64,000 bases of DNA from positions 4,763,001 through 4,827,000 of the forward strand of contig OU696574.1 of assembly GCA_916048095.2 (NCBI GenBank). Direction: 5' to 3'. The stretch is from Sacculina carcini. Taxonomy: Eukaryota > Arthropoda > Thecostraca > Sacculinidae. Positions 23,101 through 32,836 of this stretch are shown here, one piece after another; within the stretch, counting starts at the first letter, position 1; each line of letters opens with the position of its first letter. The translations under genes were made by a program, and so were the position numbers. The notes beneath the pieces were generated by a model. That model was not told where the DNA came from, made no database searches, and saw nothing but the letters and a program-made list of their open reading frames with translations.

Positions 23101-23781
23101 TGGTTGGTCGCTCAATATACGATCAGTCTCGACAGTCCTGACGTAAAGCGCCGCTTTCTTCAACACTTGATCAAGTCTCGGATCCGGTTCGATGAGACAC
23201 TGTCTCCTCACTTCATGGTGTGGTGCTTCTTTGATGATCACATCACGAATCATTTGGTCCACATAGGAGCCCGTACAACCCTGTTTTGAACACCCGAATT
23301 TGCACTCTGTGCTCAAACCGCGCAACTGCGCTGCCCAGTCCTCATACCTTTGACCCGGTTGCATTTTGTGAGTGTAGAACTTGTGCCTTGCTGCTTGTAC
23401 GTGCACCGAAGACTTGAAGTGTAGCTGGAGTTTCTCTTTTAGCTCCGCGAGTGGTTGGTGCGTTAGATCGTCACGAGTCTCATACAAATTCTGCAGCAGG
23501 TTGAATGTTTCTGCACCGATCCACGATAAAAACATCGCTCGTTGTTGCGCTTCATCCGTGATATTGTACGCCAGGAGATGCTGGTTGAAACGTACCACGT
23601 ACTGATCAAACGGCTCTCGTTCTTTTTTGAATTCTTCGAATCGAGGAATTGCTGACTGACTAGCAGCATTTGTGCGCTGAGTTTCATCAGAAAGTGCGCG
23701 TTTTGTTAGTGCCTCCAAGATCAGCTGCATATTCTTGTTTTGTGCTTCTATCAATGCCATAATATCTGGTGATGCCGCCAT
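20146..23781 (-). CDS. Single-frame gag-pol of A2 lacking protease
   Basis: One uninterrupted frame of 1211 codons. In order: gag (about residues 1-245); two zinc knuckles (CPQCYETHERRDC and CNTCHRIGHISAVC, about 255-300); RT with YLDDVIITGD; RNase H with LATDSSPYG; and integrase with an HHCC finger and the D,D,E contexts HADYAGPF, VSDNGAQF and NGEAER. At about residue 325 the chain jumps from the region after the second knuckle straight into RT near ELDRLVSMKVLQ. Comparison with A1 shows the aspartic protease and the first RT residues are deleted in frame. The product could not mature itself, so the element would be non-autonomous, if active at all. Confidence 0.9.
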   Translation of the reverse strand: MAASPDIMALIEAQNKNMQLILEALTKRALSDETQRTNAASQSAIPRFEEFKKEREPFDQYVVRFNQHLLAYNITDEAQQRAMFLSWIGAETFNLLQNLYETRDDLTHQPLAELKEKLQLHFKSSVHVQAARHKFYTHKMQPGQRYEDWAAQLRGLSTECKFGCSKQGCTGSYVDQMIRDVIIKEAPHHEVRRQCLIEPDPRLDQVLKKAALYVRTVETDRILSDQPPNNDVQQERAVQRISEKKREQFGKRSNQIELFKGCPQCYETHERRDCPRKNTECNTCHRIGHISAVCRDAELRRSAERSGFQRRRRTGYKTTDSVYAVQQKNYRRSRTELDRLVSMKVLQPVNYSEHAYPIVCVAKPSGKIRICGDFKQLNNKLEVDQHSIPSLDDILVKLQGGNKFSTLDFTDAYLQVELDDESKQFVTINTPYGLYRNNRLCFGVASSPAIFQRLMDSMVSDLPGVAAYLDDVIITGDDDEEHMKNLENVLNRIREYGMTVREEKCNFFQDQVQYLGHIIDKHGKRPSNNRVQAIFQMPRPTNVKEVEAFLGKVNFYGTFIENMSTKAVSLNNLRRKQSSFVWNQRCESAFKILKEDIIKATTLVHFDPTKTSVLATDSSPYGVGVALMQIEDDGKEYRIAFASKTLTEHQKNYSQLDREALAIKYGIEKFQKYLRDRKFILVTDNKPLMHIFNPSKNIPVLASQRLQRWALELMPFRYDIRYRNTELHGNADGLSRLPMGPDVDFDEKEQLERHETTHVINEELEGNPVNMHGIVKLIETDTLLKSVMSYVSTGSWPERENISDELRPYWVNRLNFIVHKGVFMLRHENQRVRTVIPRKLRGKVLRMLHESHWGIVRMKQNARRYIWWPNLDKDITEMVRQCEACRENAYETTKTYRSWPKTEHPWSRVHADYAGPFMNQMWLVCVDSHSKFPYVAKMSVGRTTSADTIQQLSNIFAIEGYPETIVSDNGAQFTSDEFETFCAECGIEHVTAPPFHPASNGEAERFVQTLKQGLKKNCHHKDQPDLTAVLRTILMTYRMSPMDGLDGKSPAEMLHGRVQNTRLDQLVPRSKKTPRYFTSNKSNFDINTKVFARNYSRGPKWIDGVVVRKYRNVYIIRTDLGHWKRHVNQLLPRYIGQSAGAADEDLPEIDEEADHESTRRHQDGVISEPHRRYPVRMRQPPRFLRDYVRVMSETTEGRMWRFRQGGNQVCN

Positions 23782-23863
23782 TTGAGTTTTTTTTCTCTAC
23801 CCCAAATATATCTCAAAACCAGTATTCAACACAACCTTCACTTTATCCCACTTTTGACACCAC

Positions 23864-24082
23864 TTTTGTGTTTAAGTGTTCCCCAAATACAAACACAAGT
23901 CTCAACGTGAATTCTTTGTTAAAACCATACTATTTACATACATCACAATATCTTTTATAACAAATACAACCATACAATCACAACACCATTCTCATCCGAC
24001 AACCAACAACCACTTCGCGATTGCCGCGTTGCCAACATCCTTCAGTCGCAAACTTGGTTGCCACCTTGGCGGAAACGCCACA
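23864..24082 (-). repeat. A2 5' LTR
   Basis: 219 bp. The primer site at 23845-23862 is complementary to the tRNA-Leu(CAG) 3' end with one mismatch at 23854. Confidence 0.92.
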
Positions 24083-24107
24083 GGATTATTAAGTAATTCT
24101 AAGACCA

Positions 24108-25115
24108 ATATATTTGCCCATTTCGATGGATATATTTTTGTATCTGTGTTTGTGCGTGTGTTTGTGTTTTGTTATCATTGTGTCATTGTTTCAGTGTACT
24201 TGCGAACCAGCGCGCTGGAGAAGTGTGTAATAATATTAATAATAATTGTGTTTATTGCAATCGCCCATATTTCGCTTTTAATTGCAATTTCATCCACACT
24301 TTACACACACACTCCCATTCACTCATGGATACATATATACACTTTCACACAACGACGTGCATATATACATGCATATCAGTGGCGCCAAGGGGGGGAATAT
24401 GCTAAGCCCCCCCTAAGCTTAACACAACGCAATATTTCAACACAACGCGCGAGCTCGTATACAACATGTGACTAGCACCTAACGCACTGTGTGTGGTTAT
24501 TGGCTAGGTTCAGTAAGCTGACCTAACCTGACCAACCTAACCTAACCTAATGAATAACCACACAGTGCGTTAGGTGCTAGATACCTGTTGAATACGAACT
24601 CGTGCGTTGTGTTGAAAACCACTGAAATAACGCTATGGTGAAAAATGAACATATTGGCCACAAACCGCAGTCGCACTCACCGCACTTGGTACGCCTTTGA
24701 CACTACACTGGCCGAGGTGAACATATTGCCCTATTTTAGAGTATGGGAGTACTCGGGCATTTGTGGCTAATATGTTCATAGTGCAATATTGTACTACTCC
24801 CAATTCTAAGACCAATATATTTGCCCATTTCTATGGATATATTTTTGTATCTGTGTGTGTGCGTGTGTGTGTTTTTTGTGTATCATTGTGTCATTGTCTC
24901 AGTGTACTTGCGAACCAGCGCGCTGGAGAAGTGTGTAATAATAATAATAATAGTTGCATATATTGCAATCGCCCATATTTCGCTTTTCATGGCAATTTCA
25001 TCCACACTTTACACACACACCCTCATTCACTCATGGATACATATATACACTTTCACACAACGACATGCATATATACATGCATATCAGTGGCGCCAAGGGG
25101 GGAATATGCCAAGCC
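24108..25115 (+). repeat. Pair of 305-bp direct repeats
   Basis: 24108-24412 and 24806-25115 are nearly identical. Both run from CTAAGACCAATATATTTGCC to CAGTGGCGCCAAGGGGGG-AATATGC. Each has a TAATAATAAT stretch and a GAACCAGCGCGCTGGAG palindrome. No coding potential is seen. They are separated by the long inverted repeat listed next, which suggests that an element inserted in one copy or that a unit was duplicated. Confidence 0.85.
24438..24614. repeat. Long inverted repeat (hairpin) with CCTAA units
   Basis: Arms at 24438-24510 and 24545-24614 are inverted copies with a few mismatches. Both contain CTAGCACCTAACGCACTGTG and CAACACAACGC. The 34-bp centre and the start of the right arm carry CCTAA repeats (24520-24550). 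The structure resembles a small foldback element or MITE. Confidence 0.75.
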
Positions 25116-25129
25116 CCCCTAAGCCTCCC

Positions 25130-28100
25130 CAAAAATCATAATCATGAACATTAAAATTTATCACCACTGTAAATGAAATCCTGTAATTTTGGCTCCAGTT
25201 CGAGGTTTTTTCGTGGTCATTATTGTTTGAATGGGTCTTATTCTGCTGTTTGTTACGAGGTCATCGACCGTTGGAAGGCAGATTTGGCGATTGGCTGAAG
25301 ATATGTGGTCGTATTTTGTTTTTTTGCTCAAAACTCTCGCACAAAAATTGAGCATTGTTTGGATGCGTTGTTTTTGGATGGTGCCCGTTGTGCCAAATAC
25401 GGAAATGAAGTATGATAGTATGGATATGATGAATGTATTCATGATGTGTTCGTGTGTGTATTCTGGTAACGACGGCAGTACCTGATTTATGCAATGTAAT
25501 ATGCCAGTTGATTTGCGGACGAGTTGTATGATATGTTTTGAGAAATCAAGGTGTTGAAATGTACGCCGAGGATTTTCATTGAATCGCCCTCTTCCAATTG
25601 TGTTTCCTGAAATTGGATGTTTATTTTCGGAAATGATTTCAACAGGTACTTTGTTCCGAGCACCATCAGCTGCGTTATCGAATTGTTCACCTTCATTTTG
25701 TTCGATGGGTAATAATTTTCGAGGTCGGTCAAACACTTTTCTAGACACTGGATAGTGCGATGCAAATTCGCCTTTTTTGAGTTCGTCATGAGCGCGGTGT
25801 CATCCGCATATTGTACAATAACGGAAGTTGTTATTTGAAATGTGTAGTGACAAGTCATTTGAAAATAGAAGGAATAATGCATAACTGACACTGCCACCTT
25901 GAAATACTGAAAGATTATCAGCAGTGGCTTTGCTGTCAGAAAGTTCATCGTGATGTGCACGCTTGACACGAATCTGCTGACTGTGACCGTGCAAATAGCT
26001 GGCAAACCAGGACGGATAAATGTTGTGTGCTGCGATTTTCTCCAACAACTTGTCGTGGTGCACCACATCAAAACATTTTGTGAGATCTATTGAAGTGAGT
26101 AGGGTGGCCTATCGTTTATCCATTGTCTTTTATACTGTCAGATATCAGCATCAGAGCGGTTTCGCACGACAGTCCTTTTCGGTTCGCGGTATGAGCGTCG
26201 CTGATCAAATAATTACACTACAAATAGTTTATCAGCTGTATGTGTACGAGCTTAAGGTCGGATACTTTTTAGACAGGTCTCGTATATACTGCTTTTTCCA
26301 GTAACTTCATTACAGGTGGCACTATGGATATTGGTCTTGTATCGGTTTTGTCTTTCAGATGGTTCTTTGGTACTGGCACAATGATGACATGCTTAAGTCG
26401 CTTGGGGACTTGGCATGTGGTTATACTGATGTATATTATCTCGAGTATTATGAGACATATCTCGTCAAAGCACATAACCATCGTTTTCATATTAATGCCG
26501 TCTGCATCTTCGCTTGTTGTCAGTTTCACTCGCTTTACTATGTCCAATATCTCCGACATCGAGATTGGTCTCAGCACAAGTCTGTAAGTATTGACGCGTG
26601 GCAGCAAATTAGTCACTGGACGTGATGCGCCTTCTATTTGTTTGACTGTGTCGATTCCCACGGTGATAGATTTGTCGTTCAGTTCGTTAGCGTCTGTTAT
26701 CAGTGGCACGGTTTGTTTCTTTCGTCCAATTATTGCTTCACATTCACGCCACATTGCTGTGAATGTTTCTGCTTCATGTTGTTATCTATCTGTTGACGAT
26801 TGTAGTCGCGTATCGCCATTCGACAAGCTGAATTCAATCGCTTATATTCGACTTTGGTTCCGTTTTAGGCCTCTTTTTCGCTTTTGGTAAAGATTTCGTA
26901 TATCTCTCGGTAGTGGTTTTCGATGAGTGTTTTAATACATTTAGATTCGTACGGATAATAAATATTGAGCTGACGCAAATATTTATTCACAAATCGATTA
27001 CATTTATCGTCAACTGGTGTCCGCCGGAATCCAATCAGTGTTTCTCAGCATGCAGTTCAGTGACTGTTTATCGATCCGTGATTATTTTCGCATTTGCCTG
27101 TATGGAGTACTATCATGTTCAGTGTTCGTAAAGCTGCATAGGTTCAGAGTAGTGATTGTTCAATTGTGCGGCGTTCCATAATCACAATGCTCAACGGTTG
27201 TGATTGTGACACAATACTTAGCGCATCGGGTGTGTTGGTGGCCATAATATAAATTAATGGATTCGATGGTCCATATGTTGGTTTTTCGGTATTGCATATA
27301 TGGAAATCTTAGGCGCGTATGATGTTTATTAGTTTGTTCCTGGCTGAGAGCGTTTGAGCAGCCAACAGTTTTGATCTCCTCCAATGATGATTGGTGCTGC
27401 AGTATTTGTAGATATACTTTCTTGTATTTGTTCCTCGAAATTACTCAGATCTTCGTTCACTTTCAGTGGATTAGGTGGCCTATAAATAGTTCCGACGATC
27501 ACATGCAGTTTCTTGTTTACACTCAGTCATATCCACAGACTTTCAAGGTCGCCAGAAGAATCGGTCGTATTCGTCAGTATTTCACAAGTGCACTTGCGCT
27601 TGACAAGCATGCCAACACCATCGAAACCCGCAGGTCGTGATGACGTCTCGGGTCTATCACTTCCAATCAAGTAATAGCCATTTACTGAAACAAAACGTGA
27701 CGGCTCATTGTTGTTTATCACGTTTCGCTCAACAAGATAACGTCGTAATCACGGTCAGTTGTGATATACAGTCGAATCTCCGGTATCTTTAATTTCAAAT
27801 ACTATAAATTTAGAAAAGCCAGTATGAATATTTCTGATCGTCGCTTTGACGTTGTGTGCTCAGATGAGGTCGGTAGTATCTCAGTTTCTGATGGGACGTG
27901 TTCCCTGTATCGTTTTTTTGCTTTGTCATGAATATCTGTTCGCTGTATAATTTTTGTTTTCATAGTGAAACAGACGGGGCATGAAGTCGAGAAAGCTGTG
28001 AGATACATCGTCACGTCCTGTGTCCATACAGTTGACACGTTTTGCATGATTTTGGTTGATGCATTCTAAGGTTTTGTGAGCTTCCGCGCAAAAAACACAT

Positions 28101-28200
28101 TTGTGAGTGTACCTGCAATGCATTGTTTTGTGTGAATATGACTGGCAATTGGAACATCGGCCGACCCAGAAACGGTTGTAGACACTGCATCGTCTAACAC
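25130..28200 (-). pseudogene. LINE G, Jockey-group, with ORF1 knuckles, EN and RT
   Basis: On the minus strand from 28200: an ORF1-type Cys-rich segment (CSNCQSYSHKTMHC and CVFCAEAHKTLEC, about 28180-28060); then an APE-type endonuclease (about 27721-27370: GYYLIGSDRPETSSR, VGMLVKRK, IVGTIYRPPN, IIIGGDQN); then RT (26754-26269 with TRPISIVPPVMKLLEK; 26071-25487 with QYADDTALM and KILGVHFN); then the C-terminal domain ending at 25161. Many stops and frame changes separate the parts. LINE C is inserted at its 5' side. The direct neighbourhood of two CCHC-like motifs and EN places it in a two-ORF LINE clade. Confidence 0.85.
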
Positions 28201-28201
28201 C

Positions 28202-28830
28202 GATATACACATACAACAACAACAACAACATATCTTTATAAAGCACCGCTACAGAAACCGTCCTCTCAGAGGCGCTATTTATATAATTCACACGATAGCA
28301 CACGAATCATTATAACACAAGCTAATTATCATAAGTGTGCTCGAACAGGTAAGTCTGCAAAGCTTTTTTGAACGACTTAGCACTGGTCGAGCATGGCACA
28401 CCGAGGGGGAGCTTATTAAAATATCTCGGCGCGACATAGCTGAAAGAGCGGGCAGAAAGGGCCAATGCATCATTGGCAGAACGAGGTTCATCTAGCTCCC
28501 TGGGACGCGAAACCGATCTAGTCCTTACACGTACAGATTCATCAATTTCTCTGGGAGAGAGCATATCACAGATATATTGTGGTTTACCAAATAACAAGCC
28601 CTTAAGCACTAGTAGACGCACCTTGAATTCAATCATCTCGACTATAAGAAGCCAGTGAAACTGCCTTGAATATTGTGAGGTGGGGGTATGTGCCGGTAGA
28701 TGACAAATATAACGTGCGCAACAGTTTAGGATCAATTGTATTATTTGCAATTGATAGCACGGAGGTCTAACAAGGAGAGCATTACAATAATCAATATGGG
28801 AAATAACAAGACTATGAACAAGTTCCTACG
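28202..28830 (-). mobile_element. LINE C, 5'-truncated L2/CR1-like 3' end
   Basis: The C-terminal RT domain at 28322-28750 (QLILNCCARYICHLP, FHWLLIV, FKVRLLVLKGL, FKKALQTYLF) is the conserved thumb/tail of L2/CR1/Rex LINEs. Its first residues (DYCNALL) are visible upstream near 28780. The 3' end has CGGTGCTTTATAAAGATATG followed by a (TTG)n tail at 28202-28219, another L2/CR1 trait. It is only about 600 bp long. Confidence 0.85.
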
Positions 28831-29054
28831 TTCATACGCTCGTACGTTTATTTGTCAACATATCATTTATACAGGCGATTCACATAATAAAACAATGTTG
28901 AGTATGCCCTTTAAGCATGGGGATTATTTTGGGCATATGGATTAAAAAAAATTCAGTGTTCAGGAATGCATGTTATAACACGTTGACAACACGATGCTTA
29001 CATGCAATGACAAAATACAAAAGTGTGTAAACACAAATAATTAGCAGTATTAAT
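28831..29054. other. Unassigned spacer
   Basis: AT-rich sequence between LINE C and the 3' end of LINE D. Nothing recognisable is seen. Confidence 0.4.
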
Positions 29055-29802
29055 AAGTAGTTTCAGACAATCACTAAAATATTCGTACATTTATTGTACA
29101 TAATTTTGGGCTTCATCAATGTTCAATATTTGGAGTCTGAGTGTCTTTTTGAAGAAATGATATTTGCGTTGTGCCAATAGTGATTTTAGTTCTTTGGTTA
29201 GTGTGTTAAATGCTGCTGGGGCAAAGTGGAAGAAGATATCCTTGCATAGCTCAGTTCTGAAAGGAGGAATCTCCAAGTCGGTACATTTAGATCTTGTGTT
29301 TCTGCCATGAGGGATGTAGTTTAAGAACAAGTGTGTTTCCATAGTTTTGTATACAAGAAGTATTGAGTAGAATTTGCGAATAGAATGGACTTTCATGATA
29401 TGTTTGTCTGTGTAAATGTCGTTTATTGAGTCGAATTTGTATCTGAAGGGGATGCATCTCATGAATTTGTGTTGTACTGTGGATAGAGATTTTAAGAAGG
29501 ACGGTCATGTGCTGGCCCACACCGTGATGCAGTATGTTAAGTGAGGATAGAAGAGGGAGTAGTATAAGGTAGTCAAAGTATCCATTGTCAGATTGTATCT
29601 CACCCGATACAGAATTCCTTTGGAATTCCGTGATTTTGGAAAGCCTGGTGCAAACAGCGTTTATCTGATATTTCCAGTTCAAGATTTCAACAACAATGAT
29701 TCCCAAAACTTTAGTGTTGGTGACAGTGTATGTTGATTGCCCATTTGTCTTCAAATCCGGTATAGTGTACTGTAAGGACCGTAGTGTACCGGTACTGTAG
29801 TG

Positions 29803-32245
29803 CAGCGGTCCCCAACCTTTTTTGCGCCACGGACCGGTTTAATGTCAGACAATATTTTCAGGGACCGGCCTTTGAGGTGTGGCGCATAAATACAACAAAA
29901 TAACATGATATGACCTGCATGAAAACTGTTGTATTTTCTAAATATAACGCTAATGATAAACACAAATTCACTCTACCCGTTTGCTTCAACAGCGTCCTCT
30001 TAACATCGCAACAACAGCATAACAAGAGTAACGTCCTCTCTGCCCATGACACACTCGGGTCGCTATGATAACGTTTAAACATGCCTTCAAAAAAAGATAC
30101 ACAACAAATACAAAGTGCATGAAAAAAAACTCACCACAACGCTGAATCAGTGTGAGCCCTGAACTTGTTTTTCTGCAACCAGGCGGTCCCATCTAGGGGT
30201 AATAGGAGACAATGACACCCGAAGTGTGTGGCTTATGTCCAGTCTACTTCGTAATTTTGTTTTGGTCGCCGTCACTGCAGAAAACCCCGCTTCACACAGA
30301 TAGGATGTCGGAAATGGCAATAGTGTTTTCAGTGCTGCTGTGGCAATCTCAGGGTATTCCGCCATGACTTTAATCCAGAACACCGGCAGAGTTGTTGTCT
30401 CGAACATACTTTTAAGGCCGCCGTCATTTGCGATCTCCAGCAGTTGATCTTCTTCTTGTACAGACATGTTGGATTCACCTGGCTTGTTGAGAAATGGGTC
30501 ACGGATCCATTTTTTGGCAGTTCGTGGATCTTTAGTGGTTGGGAAGTAGCGCTCAAACTCTTTCAATAGCAAAGACAGGTGATCGTGCACCAGCTGGGAG
30601 AATGAAGGCTCAGACTCAGTCTCTTCCAAAACCCCTGCTAATGTTTGAAACATGTCAAATATACCTCTGTTCACGCGCTGTCCCCACAAATCCAATTTGG
30701 CTTTAAATGCTGCTACTTTATCTGCCAACTTGAAGACAGTTGTCATTTTCCCCTGGAGTGACAGATTAAGTTCATTGAGCAGGCTGAATATGTCGCACAA
30801 GTAAGCAAGTTTAGCGACCCATTCCTCGTCACTGAAATGTGCAGCCAGCGGTGACTTTTTTTCTGAGAGAAATTTCTGCAGCAGCTCCCGTAATTCAAAC
30901 ACTCTGGTCAGCGATCTCCCTCGGGATAACCATCTTATTTCTGTGTATAAAAGAAGGCGTCTGTGCTCCATGTCCATCTCCTCACAAAGTTGCTCGAACA
31001 GGCGCGAGTTAAGGGCGTGTGCTTTGACGTGGTTAATAACTTTAGTGGCATCATTCAATACGCTGTTAAGTTCCGGTGGCATTTTTCGGCTAGCCAGCAT
31101 TTCCCTGTGAATGACACAATGTGTAGACTCACATTCAGGTGCAACCTCCTTAATCCGAGCAGTTAAACCAGACAGCCGTCCGGTCATGGCAGCAGCTCCG
31201 TCTGTGCATATGCCGACACAAAAGGACCATTTCAGTCTTCCTGATATATAATCATCAAGGGACTTGAATAGTTCTGCGGCCGTGGTTTTGGTTGGCAATG
31301 ACAGTGCACATAAAATATCCTCATGCACATCCTCCTGATGAACATATCGCACATAAACGAGTAGTATTGCCTTGTTGTCAATATCTGTAGACTCATCAAC
31401 CTGGAGTGCATACCATGGTGATGTATTAATCCTCTCCAGCAATTGTGTCTCAATGTCCTCCGCTATTTCCTCGATGCGCCGAGTGATGGTGCTGGCCGAA
31501 AGAGGCACCTGTGCTATCTTTTTAACCGCAGCCTCTCCTAGAAGTTCACGGCAGATGTCTTTCGTGGCGGGCAGGATCAATTCTTCACCAATGGTGAATG
31601 GCTTTTTAGCCTTAGCAATACGATCAGCCACCAAGTATGATGTTCTCAGTGCACTCGCATTTGTTGATGTAGTGGCCCTCAGTAATTGTTTCTGTCCTTC
31701 TTGTTCACGCTTTTTTCTTTCAAAATACTCCAAAGGCTTGTCTTTTAATGCAGGGTGCTTGGTCTCCAAATGCCGAAGCAGTTTTGAGGGCTTCATTGCC
31801 TCATTCGAGAGCCGGTCGCCGCACATTATGCAGAGTGGGTTTGGTGCGTGGGAATCTCCTGTTGGGATAAATCCGTATTTTAAGTAGGACTCCTGATATT
31901 GTCTATTAAATGTAGCTTTCTTTTTCTTGGAAGTCGTAGGCTCCTCTTCTGTCTCATGGCTGGGCCTTTTCCCCTTCGCAAAGAAACTTTCCAAAGACGT
32001 TTGTTTTTTACTCATTTTGCTGGGTCCTGGGTTTCACGTGACCGAGAAGAGCGCCTTGACCTGCGTCAAAAGTGACATAGACGGATGTTACAGAGAATCG
32101 GGTAATTTTTCAAAATAAAACATCGTTCAGATTCCGAAATCAATAAAACGGAAGCAATGTAAGTCATTTATTATTTCTGTGCGGCCCGGCACCAAACGAC
32201 CCACGGACCGGTACCGGTCCTCGGCCCGGGGGTTGGGGACCACTG
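29803..32245 (-). mobile_element. Apparently intact hAT transposon, Buster-like
   Basis: 2443 bp with perfect 8-bp target duplications CTGTAGTG at 29795-29802 and 32246-32253. The ends are CAG-C/T-GGTCCCCAACC as a 15-bp inverted repeat with one mismatch, followed by further related CGGACCGG blocks. The duplication fits the nnnTAnnn pattern reported for Buster-group hAT elements rather than the nTnnnnAn of the Ac group. The transposase frame is full-length, so this copy could be autonomous. Confidence 0.92.
30147..32015 (-). CDS. hAT transposase (ZBED5/SCAND3-like), 622 aa
   Basis: Cuts and pastes its own element in the nucleus by binding the terminal repeats. The ATG at 32015 opens a basic N-terminus (QTSLESFFAKGKR, then KKKK, a likely nuclear signal). 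A BED-like zinc finger, CIMCGD...HLETKH, follows at about residues 62-87. The RNase-H-like core is next, with catalytic Asp contexts LQVDESTDID and GICTDGAAAMTG. The long helical insertion is present. The chain ends in the hAT dimerisation region EAGFSAVTATKTKLRSRL near residue 585. Length and domain order match animal hAT proteins annotated as ZBED5-, FAM200- or GTF2IRD2-like. There is no stop or frameshift over 622 codons. Confidence 0.93.
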   Translation of the reverse strand: MSKKQTSLESFFAKGKRPSHETEEEPTTSKKKKATFNRQYQESYLKYGFIPTGDSHAPNPLCIMCGDRLSNEAMKPSKLLRHLETKHPALKDKPLEYFERKKREQEGQKQLLRATTSTNASALRTSYLVADRIAKAKKPFTIGEELILPATKDICRELLGEAAVKKIAQVPLSASTITRRIEEIAEDIETQLLERINTSPWYALQVDESTDIDNKAILLVYVRYVHQEDVHEDILCALSLPTKTTAAELFKSLDDYISGRLKWSFCVGICTDGAAAMTGRLSGLTARIKEVAPECESTHCVIHREMLASRKMPPELNSVLNDATKVINHVKAHALNSRLFEQLCEEMDMEHRRLLLYTEIRWLSRGRSLTRVFELRELLQKFLSEKKSPLAAHFSDEEWVAKLAYLCDIFSLLNELNLSLQGKMTTVFKLADKVAAFKAKLDLWGQRVNRGIFDMFQTLAGVLEETESEPSFSQLVHDHLSLLLKEFERYFPTTKDPRTAKKWIRDPFLNKPGESNMSVQEEDQLLEIANDGGLKSMFETTTLPVFWIKVMAEYPEIATAALKTLLPFPTSYLCEAGFSAVTATKTKLRSRLDISHTLRVSLSPITPRWDRLVAEKQVQGSH

Positions 32246-32337
32246 CTGTAGTGTACCGGTATAGTGTACTGTACTGTTTGAATAGAATGCATCTTGTTTT
32301 TTGGTATTTAGGCGTAGTCCATTTAGGATAGTGCAGT

Positions 32338-32765
32338 TGTGGCGTATGCGTGTATGTGCGTGTATGCAAGTGTAACGTCTGTGTGTAAGCAAGTGTAATG
32401 TATGCGTGTATGTGAGTAAGCAAGTGGAGAGTATGCGTGTCTGTGTGTATGTAACAAGTGTGGCAGTATGTGCGAATGTGTGTGAAGCTTGTGTGTATGA
32501 ACGTTTGTATGTTTGTCTGTAGCCCTAAGTGTCAGTGTGATTGTGCGTGTGAGAATCATGGTGTAGGTTTGTGTGTGAGTCAATGTGTATGTGTGCTTGT
32601 GTGCACCGTTTCACGTCACGTGACCGAAAGTAATTTAATCCATGACTAAGCACAGCAATGAGAATTCCAGGCCAGTCATTCGTCAGGTATTGAGCTGTTC
32701 TTGTCCGGTGCCGCAATACACCCAGCTTCATCTGTGCCATCTTTATATGTGCCTTGACCACCACA
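32338..32765 (+). repeat. G3 5' LTR
   Basis: 428 bp, GT-rich in its first 250 bp. It is followed after three bases by the primer-site TGG. Confidence 0.88.
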
Positions 32766-32836
32766 TATTGGTGCCCCGAGTGAGGATCAATCGGTGAGTC
32801 TTCATTTTGTATTCTTCTCACTCTCATTCTGTTAAG

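Larger units (their letters stand above)
19968..24082 (-). mobile_element. Ty3/gypsy element A2, in intron 4
   Basis: Same family as A1. It has two 219-bp LTRs (19968-20186 and 23864-24082) and a perfect 5-bp target duplication GGATT at 19963-19967 and 24083-24087. The LTRs differ at about 5 sites. The element is shorter than A1 because about 580 bp of protease and N-terminal RT are missing. The remaining reading frame is uninterrupted. It is inserted antisense in the esterase intron, 31 bp after the splice donor. Confidence 0.95.

Noticed and set aside
24520..24550. Interstitial telomere tract
   Set aside because: Only about four imperfect CCTAA units are present and they are partly inside the arms of a hairpin. 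Kept as a minor remark and not as a feature call.
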